Under the pieces are notes generated by a model, which had not been told where the DNA came from, made no database searches, and saw only the letters and a list, made by a program, of their open reading frames with translations. A stretch of DNA of 64,000 nucleotides from Lachnospiraceae bacterium (GTDB lineage Bacteria > Bacillota > Clostridia > Lachnospirales > Lachnospiraceae), in contig JAHZFJ010000002.1 of the NCBI GenBank assembly GCA_019421365.1, forward strand, positions 239,238 through 303,237, read 5' to 3'. The position numbers were made by a program, and so were the translations under genes. Of the stretch, positions 58,790-64,000 are shown in pieces (within the stretch, counting starts at the first letter, position 1; each line of letters begins with the position of its first letter).

Positions 58790-59731
58790 ATGAGATATAT
58801 TAATGAGTTACGTGAAGGTGAGATGTTATCAGAAACTTATCTCTGTAAATCGAAACAAACATTAAAGACAAAAGCGGGTAAGAGTTATTACTCGTTACTC
58901 TTACAAGATAAGACTGGTACACTTGATGCGAAAGTTTGGGAGTTGTCCAATGGAATAGAGAACTTTGACTCTATGGATTACATTCATATAGATGGGCAAA
59001 TTACAAGCTTTCAGAATTCGCTACAACTCAATATAAAGAGAGTTCGTAAAAGCCAAGAAGGTGAGTACGATCCAAGTGATTTTGTACCAACAACAACTAA
59101 GAATATTGATGAGATGTATAATGAAATTTTAAGTATTATTTCTAAGATTACAGATCCTTATCTAAGCAAATTAGTGAGTAGCTTCTTTGTTGAAGATAAA
59201 GAGTTCGTCAAAGCATTCAAATACCATTCTGCAGCAAAAACAGTGCACCATGGTTTTGTAGGTGGATTAGTAGAACACACACTTGGTGTTACTAAACTAT
59301 GTGAATACATGGCAGCTAATTATCCAATAATTAATCGTGATTTATTAATTAGTGCAGCATTATTCCACGACCTTGGTAAATTAGATGAAATCTCAACATT
59401 CCCTGAGAATGATTATACAGATGACGGACAATTATTAGGACATATCTATATAGGTACAGAGAAAGTCGGAGCTAGAATTAGAACTATTCCAAACTTCCCT
59501 AAAAGTCTTGAGAATGAGTTAAAGCACTGTATCTTATCTCACCACGGGGAACTAGAATATGGTTCACCTAAGAAGCCAGCTTTAATAGAAGCAGTGGCAC
59601 TTACGTATGCAGATAATACGGACGCTAAGCTACAGACCATGATAGAGATCCTTAATGGAGCGGATGAAAAGTCAGATTGGTTAGGTTATAACAAATTCTT
59701 TGAATCAAATATAAGAAGAAGCAGTAAATAA
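58790..59731 (+). CDS. YhaM-like 3'-5' exoribonuclease
   Basis: A 313-residue nuclease of the YhaM/CBF1 family. An N-terminal OB fold (about 10-95, TKAGKSYYSLLLQDKTGTLD) is followed by an HD domain with AAKTVHHGFVGGLVEHTLG, ALFHDLGK, SHHGELEYGSPKKP and the Asp of YADNTDAK. YhaM degrades RNA, and DNA less well, with Mn2+. The family normally has about 310-315 residues. It lies 57 bases after the HtrA-like gene on the same strand. Confidence 0.92.
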   Translation: MRYINELREGEMLSETYLCKSKQTLKTKAGKSYYSLLLQDKTGTLDAKVWELSNGIENFDSMDYIHIDGQITSFQNSLQLNIKRVRKSQEGEYDPSDFVPTTTKNIDEMYNEILSIISKITDPYLSKLVSSFFVEDKEFVKAFKYHSAAKTVHHGFVGGLVEHTLGVTKLCEYMAANYPIINRDLLISAALFHDLGKLDEISTFPENDYTDDGQLLGHIYIGTEKVGARIRTIPNFPKSLENELKHCILSHHGELEYGSPKKPALIEAVALTYADNTDAKLQTMIEILNGADEKSDWLGYNKFFESNIRRSSK

Positions 59732-59781
59732 TAAAAATAATAAACAAGTAGAAAAAAAGTATTTATATAATATTATGAAAT

Positions 59782-59859
59782 GTGCTCTCATCTCTCAAAT
59801 AGGTGTTTGCGAAACTATCGCAATAACCTAATCTCTAAAATAAAGAGAGGTGAGAGCAC
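59782..59859. repeat. 78-bp two-part hairpin
   Basis: Outer arms GTGCTCTCATCTCTC (59782-59796) and GAGAGGTGAGAGCAC (59845-59859) pair with one G-T. The inner arms AATAGGTGTTTGCGA and TCGCAATAACCTAAT pair with three mismatches around a short loop. No T-run follows, so it is not a typical terminator. It lies between the YhaM-like gene and rlmD. Confidence 0.65.
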
Positions 59860-60005
59860 TTGTTGCGTGTTGTAAATGGTAATTAATGGTTTGTATAATT
59901 GCTACATGTATTACTATAAATGTGGTATAGTTACGTAGAAATGAGATAAAACTGTAGCTAGATAAATCGCCTTAAATGGCTGTTAGAGATAAAGAGAGGG
60001 TTAAG

Positions 60006-61433
60006 ATGACAAAGAAAAGTAAGATGAATAAGAATAATGAGTTGAATGCAACTCATCTATACAACAAGGATGATGAAATAGAAGTAGTAATAGATGCCCT
60101 TGGTTCAGAGGGAGAAGGAATTGCACATATCGATGGATATGCATTATTTATTAAAGATGCAGTAATTGGTGATAAAGTACTTGTTAAGATTATGAAGACT
60201 AAGAAGAACTATGGATTTGCAAGGTTAATGAATATTATTGAACCTTCTAAAGATCGTGTCGAACCAAAATGTCCAATTGCTAGACAATGCGGAGGTTGCC
60301 AGATTCAACATTATGCTTATGATGCACAGTTAGCATACAAACAAAATAAGATAGCTGAATGCTTTAAGAGAATTGGCCACTTTGGTGAAGAAATTGATAC
60401 AATGATGGAACCGATTATCGGAATGGAAGATCCATATTACTATCGTAATAAAGCACAATTTCCTGTTGGTAAGAATAAAGAAGGCGAAATAGTTACAGGA
60501 TTTTATGCAAGCAGAACACATTCTATTATTGATACCTCACATTGTTATATTCAAGCAGAGGTAAATGAAGAACTCTTGAATATCGTGAAAGACTTCATGA
60601 AAGAAGAAGAAATTCCAGTTTATAATGAAGAATATCATACAGGATTAGTTCGCCATATCTTAACACGTGTTGGATTCGTTACAGGGGAGATCATGGTATG
60701 TATCGTAATCAATGGTAGTAAATTACCTTCTTATGAAAAATTAGTGGATCGTCTAACACAAGTAAAAGGTATGACAAGTATTACAATTAATATTAACAAG
60801 GAAAAATCCAATGTCATTCTTGGACAAAAAGTTAAGACTTTATGGGGACAAGGCTATATTACTGACTACATTGGAGACATCAAATATCAGATATCACCAT
60901 TATCTTTTTATCAAGTAAATCCAGTTCAGACAAAACGTCTCTATGAGACGGCACTTGAATATGCTGATTTGTCTGGTAATGAAATCGTATGGGATCTATA
61001 TTGTGGAATTGGTACGATATCGTTATTCCTTGCAAAGAAAGCAAAACAAGTTTACGGTGTTGAAATCGTTCCTCAGGCAATTGAAGATGCTAAGAAGAAT
61101 GCAGAGATTAATAATATAGAGAATGCAGAGTTCTTCGTAGGGGCAGCAGAATATCTTATGCCTGAGAAGTATGAAGAGAGCGAAGGTCAGATGTCGGCGG
61201 ACGTAGTTGTGGTTGATCCACCACGTAAGGGCTGTGAGGAAGCCTTACTAGAGACGATTGTTAAGATGAACCCTAATAGAGTTGTTTATGTTTCTTGTGA
61301 TCCAGCTACACTTGCTAGAGATTGTAGATATCTATGTGATAATGGATATGAATTGAAGAAGATAAGACCTGTTGACCAGTTTGGACATACAGGGCATGTG
61401 GAAAGTGTTTGCCTGCTGTCAAGAAAGTGTTAA
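60006..61433 (+). CDS. rlmD: 23S rRNA (uracil-5-)-methyltransferase
   Basis: A 475-residue RNA methyltransferase of the RumA/RlmCD type modifying 23S rRNA uridines. An N-terminal TRAM domain (about 15-75, ALGSEGEGIAHIDGYALFI) is followed by the 4Fe-4S cysteines (CPIARQCGGCQ). The SAM domain has SPLSFYQVNP, LYCGIGTISLFLAKKA, VVDPPRKGCE and the catalytic Cys of YVSCDPATLARD. ATG 60006 follows AGAGAGGG; ATG 59976 lacks an SD. In Bacillus one enzyme (RlmCD) makes both m5U747 and m5U1939; which applies here is unknown. The next gene overlaps by TAATG. Confidence 0.93.
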   Translation: MTKKSKMNKNNELNATHLYNKDDEIEVVIDALGSEGEGIAHIDGYALFIKDAVIGDKVLVKIMKTKKNYGFARLMNIIEPSKDRVEPKCPIARQCGGCQIQHYAYDAQLAYKQNKIAECFKRIGHFGEEIDTMMEPIIGMEDPYYYRNKAQFPVGKNKEGEIVTGFYASRTHSIIDTSHCYIQAEVNEELLNIVKDFMKEEEIPVYNEEYHTGLVRHILTRVGFVTGEIMVCIVINGSKLPSYEKLVDRLTQVKGMTSITININKEKSNVILGQKVKTLWGQGYITDYIGDIKYQISPLSFYQVNPVQTKRLYETALEYADLSGNEIVWDLYCGIGTISLFLAKKAKQVYGVEIVPQAIEDAKKNAEINNIENAEFFVGAAEYLMPEKYEESEGQMSADVVVVDPPRKGCEEALLETIVKMNPNRVVYVSCDPATLARDCRYLCDNGYELKKIRPVDQFGHTGHVESVCLLSRKC

Positions 61434-61954
61434 TGATGGAACTGAATACAAACAGATTATATATACGGGAAATTTCAAGTAATGATTGGGCGAATTTAAA
61501 AAAGATAGTAACGGATTTTGAAAATTCAGAATATGCAATTTATGATTCACCTTTTCCTGCAGAAGAGCATGCATTTAAAGAACTGGTCAAACGATTTTCG
61601 GATTCGCATCTGTTTTTTGTGGTATTTCTGCAGGGTATGTCAGAAATGATAGGGTATATCTGCTTTCATAACAATGATGGCCAATATGATTTGGGATATT
61701 GCTTTCATTCTGATTATCAAGGAAAGGGCTATGCGTCTGAAAGCTGTGTATCCGTTATGCAATATATGAAGCAGGATTGTGGGGCGGAGGGGTTTACAGC
61801 AGGTACGGCGCTTGCGAATACCCCATCCTGCAAGTTTTTGGAGAAGCTGGGCTTTGTTTGCGTTGATACCGAGAAATTATCTTTTCATAAAGATGAATCG
61901 GGAAATGATATAATCTTCCAGGGTGGGAATTTTGTATATAAAGTAATAGAATAA
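61433..61954 (+). CDS. GNAT-family N-acetyltransferase
   Basis: A 173-residue acetyltransferase of the RimJ/RimL type. The acetyl-CoA loop is SDYQGKGYASESC, with a C-terminal NTPSCKFLEKLGF typical of the family. Substrate unknown. It starts with ATGATG overlapping the stop of rlmD (TAATG), without an SD of its own, so it is coupled. Base use is somewhat more GC-rich than rlmD, and downstream lies a fragment similar to the end of the AAC(3) gene, so this segment may have been acquired or rearranged. Confidence 0.82.
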   Translation: MMELNTNRLYIREISSNDWANLKKIVTDFENSEYAIYDSPFPAEEHAFKELVKRFSDSHLFFVVFLQGMSEMIGYICFHNNDGQYDLGYCFHSDYQGKGYASESCVSVMQYMKQDCGAEGFTAGTALANTPSCKFLEKLGFVCVDTEKLSFHKDESGNDIIFQGGNFVYKVIE

Positions 61955-61968
61955 GTAATTTTGATGAT

Positions 61969-61993
61969 GATCTACCAATCGAATAGCAATAAA
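61969..61993 (+). pseudogene. Fragment matching the 3' end of the AAC(3) gene
   Basis: GATCTACCAATCGAATAGCAATAAA-type sequence, 25 bases, differs at two positions from 63898-63922, which is the last codons, stop and following bases of the AAC(3)-like gene. In frame it reads DLPIE and stop, against DRPIE and stop. It may be the relic of a second copy. Confidence 0.45.
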
Positions 61994-62130
61994 AATGAGC
62001 ACAGGCAAGAACTGGACGGAGGGCGATTTTTGCCTACAATATTTATAAGAACTGCCAACAATAAGACCTTATGTCAAACCAGAAATGAAGAAACCTAAGG
62101 AGGATGTTCGTGTATAAGGAGTTTTTTAAT

Positions 62131-62754
62131 ATGATTAAAAAAAATAAACCCAATGAAACAATTGTTATAGATGCTGTTGTTGGTGCCGGAAAGACGTCAT
62201 ATATGGAGATGTTATCGGAAGAGATGAAGATACCTTGTTTCCAAGAGCCTGTACAGGAGAATCCTTTATTGGACAAGTTCTATTATGATAGAAAGAGATA
62301 TGCCTTTCCGCTTCAGATATACTTTCTTAATCGAAGATTTGAGATGCTGAAACAGGCCTCAGAAGCGGGAGAACCAAGACTTATGGACCGTAGTATCTAT
62401 GGTGATATGATATTTGCTAAAATGCTCTATGAAGAGGGGGATATGGGGAAGGATGAATTTATATTATATCGAGATCTTTTGACCAATATGCTAGATCATG
62501 TAGAGGCACCTAAGCTTATGATTTATCTTAAAATTGATACTGACTCCGCAATAGAGCGCATTAAGAAAAGAGGCCGTGACTATGAGCAGATAGTTGAAAG
62601 AGATTACTGGGAGAATCTTAATAAAGAATATGAAGATTACTTCTCAAATTATAATCTTTCACCACTTCTAGTTATTGAGGCTGCAAAGTATGATATTGTG
62701 GGAAATCTGAAGGATAGAGAGAAGGTACTTCAAATAATTCGTCAGGCGATGTGA
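62131..62754 (+). CDS. Deoxynucleoside kinase
   Basis: A 207-residue kinase of the dGK/dAK family that phosphorylates deoxynucleosides in salvage. The P-loop is DAVVGAGKTSY, the substrate motif LMDRSIYGD with DRS, and the lid IKKRGRDYEQ. ATG 62131 follows AAGGAGTTTTTTAAT; an earlier start at 62104 has a weaker site. Which deoxynucleoside is used cannot be read. It sits between the AAC(3) fragment and the full AAC(3) gene, on the same strand. Confidence 0.9.
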   Translation: MIKKNKPNETIVIDAVVGAGKTSYMEMLSEEMKIPCFQEPVQENPLLDKFYYDRKRYAFPLQIYFLNRRFEMLKQASEAGEPRLMDRSIYGDMIFAKMLYEEGDMGKDEFILYRDLLTNMLDHVEAPKLMIYLKIDTDSAIERIKKRGRDYEQIVERDYWENLNKEYEDYFSNYNLSPLLVIEAAKYDIVGNLKDREKVLQIIRQAM

Positions 62755-63132
62755 GGATCACGCCAATTTGATTTTTAACGTTACCTTTCTGACGGAACAT
62801 TTATTATAGAACCATAATCATGAATTCCATTATAAAGCCCTCACTTATTACTTTTTGTATTTAGTCACTGCTAAATAATACATATTTTAGTGTATCAACA
62901 TAAGTAGATTGATATGAACTATTTTATGCGCTGATGGATATGGGTATGAAATTTATTATCATATTAAGAATTAATTTTATATTGGTTGTATTTCAACGTT
63001 CTCCTTGTATTGCACATCTGGTAATAGTACAATGGCTATAGTTGTTAATTGCATTTAATACTATATTAACTTATGTCATGGGAGTAATTCCATAATTGTG
63101 ACGATGAAATCCGGAAAGAGAGGGGACTGCAT
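62755..63132. other. Intergenic region before the AAC(3)-like gene
   Basis: 378 bp without a credible gene, hairpin terminator or known riboswitch. It is AT-rich with scattered short frames lacking ribosome binding sites. A promoter for the downstream gene is expected but no clear -35/-10 pair was found. Confidence 0.5.
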
Positions 63133-63915
63133 ATGCATACGAAAAACACATTAATCAAAGATATTGAACAAACAGGAATTAGAAAAACAGGAACTTTGCT
63201 CATCCATTCTTCAATGAAAGCGATTGGAGAGGTAGAAGGTGGAGGTGATACGGTTCTAGATGCCTTTATCGAATATATGAAAGAGGGACTATTGTTATTT
63301 CCAACTCATTCATGGTCTGATAAAAATTTACTAGACGGTATTTATGACCCCAAGGCAGAGCCTGCATGTGTTGGAATACTACCCAATCTTTTTATGAAAA
63401 GAGCAGATACTATTCGCTCGATGCATCCTACCCATTCTGTGACAGCCATGGGGAGCAAGGCGCAAGCCTATGTTCAGCGTGACAGCGATGTTATGCGTAA
63501 CGGTGATGTTCAAACCCCTTGTCCACGAAAAGGTTGTTTTGCCGGATTATACGATGAAGAAGCACAATTGTTATTCTTGGGTGCCGCGCTTAAGACCAAC
63601 ACATTTATTCATAGTATTGAAGAGTGGCTGAATATTCCTGACCGAATAAACCCTCAATCAAGAAAGATTAAACTATTGTTCGAAGATGGTGACATTCGTG
63701 AAGTAGATTTACATGGTCATTATTCAACCCGTGGGAATGTGTCAAAATTTTACGATAAGTTGCTTATTCCGATGTTACATATGGGGATTGCTAAGGAAGT
63801 AAAAATCGGAGATGCAGTTTCTTATGTGGTCGAAGTGAAGCCAATGGCAGACTGGGTTATAGCACTATTGAAGGAAAACCCATCTTTATTTTCTGACGAT
63901 CGACCAATCGAATAG
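63133..63915 (+). CDS. AAC(3)-family aminoglycoside N-acetyltransferase
   Basis: A 260-residue enzyme of the antibiotic N-acetyltransferase family (AAC(3)/YokD). Motifs are LIHSSMKAIGEVEGGGDTVLDAF, FPTHSWS, HPTHSVTAMG with the catalytic His, and LFLGAALKTNTFIHSIEE. Family members acetylate aminoglycosides, but many chromosomal copies have no proven resistance role. AGAGAGGGGA precedes the ATG. Its last 25 bases recur near 61969. The remaining sequence to the window end (63916-64000) shows no further gene. Confidence 0.9.
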   Translation: MHTKNTLIKDIEQTGIRKTGTLLIHSSMKAIGEVEGGGDTVLDAFIEYMKEGLLLFPTHSWSDKNLLDGIYDPKAEPACVGILPNLFMKRADTIRSMHPTHSVTAMGSKAQAYVQRDSDVMRNGDVQTPCPRKGCFAGLYDEEAQLLFLGAALKTNTFIHSIEEWLNIPDRINPQSRKIKLLFEDGDIREVDLHGHYSTRGNVSKFYDKLLIPMLHMGIAKEVKIGDAVSYVVEVKPMADWVIALLKENPSLFSDDRPIE

Positions 63916-64000
63916 TAATAAACAATCTGTTGATGGTCACATCGCTTGTTCTAGTCAAGCGAAATTGTAACACTAGAGTATAAAATTTATGCAGCTCTAG

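Overview
The window looks like chromosome from an AT-rich, spore-forming, saccharolytic and hydrogen-producing anaerobe of the Lachnospiraceae (Clostridium cluster XIVa). The content resembles Lachnoclostridium phytofermentans. That placement is inferred from gene content (SpoIIR, a SipL-like spore protein, reverse rubrerythrin with PerR, electron-bifurcating [FeFe] hydrogenase, cellobiose phosphorylase, GH36 alpha-galactosidase, xylulokinase), not from a marker gene. No rRNA, tRNA, CRISPR array, complete insertion sequence or prophage was found.

Layout. 0-6 kb: a PEGA-domain membrane protein, phosphoglucomutase, a PrcB-like lipoprotein and the SipL-like DUF3794/LysM protein. 6-12 kb: an unknown protein, then a + strand run of ispE, a GntR regulator, spoIIR (with a sigma-F-like promoter), ddl, murI and DUF1934. 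12-18.5 kb: envelope and housekeeping genes (membrane-anchored unknown, PlsC, VanY-type carboxypeptidase with a Lys/Asp-rich tail, PncB), then an RsiV-like lipoprotein and a zinc-ribbon protein. 18.5-30 kb: sugar use (cellobiose phosphorylase divergent from a LacI regulator, alpha-galactosidase, xylulokinase), a DEAD-box helicase with a long structured leader, an unknown protein and a MarR regulator that looks acquired. 30-32 kb: oxidative stress pair rubrerythrin and PerR, both with PerR-box-like operators. 32-40 kb: hydrogenase locus. 40-52 kb: asnS between two large palindromic elements, radical SAM, nth, exonuclease, VanW protein, AIR-synthase-like/Lrp/aminotransferase group, CheX and TrmL. 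52-64 kb: a mutS2-response regulator-histidine kinase operon, an HtrA-like protein without its catalytic residues, YhaM-like nuclease, RlmD, a GNAT, a deoxynucleoside kinase and an AAC(3)-family acetyltransferase.

The most interesting system is at 32-40 kb. A Rex-like operator precedes a three-gene bifurcating hydrogenase (NuoE-like, NuoF-like, catalytic HydA). It is followed by a 2Fe-2S protein, a second [FeFe]-hydrogenase-like protein with altered H-cluster motifs and a PAS domain, and a SpoIIE-type phosphatase. This reads as a hydrogen-producing enzyme next to a putative hydrogen- or redox-sensing phosphatase circuit whose target is not in the window.

Other structure not explained by ordinary genes: a roughly 357-bp palindrome at 39841-40197 with two inner GC-rich hairpins sharing the same TTCCAT loop; a 204-bp hairpin at 41946-42149 flanked by 16-bp direct repeats; and two copies of a small element (10578-10685 and 49260-49399) that combines a ribosome binding site, a short ORF starting MKDKSF and two hairpins with compensatory changes, each placed just before or over the start of the next gene.
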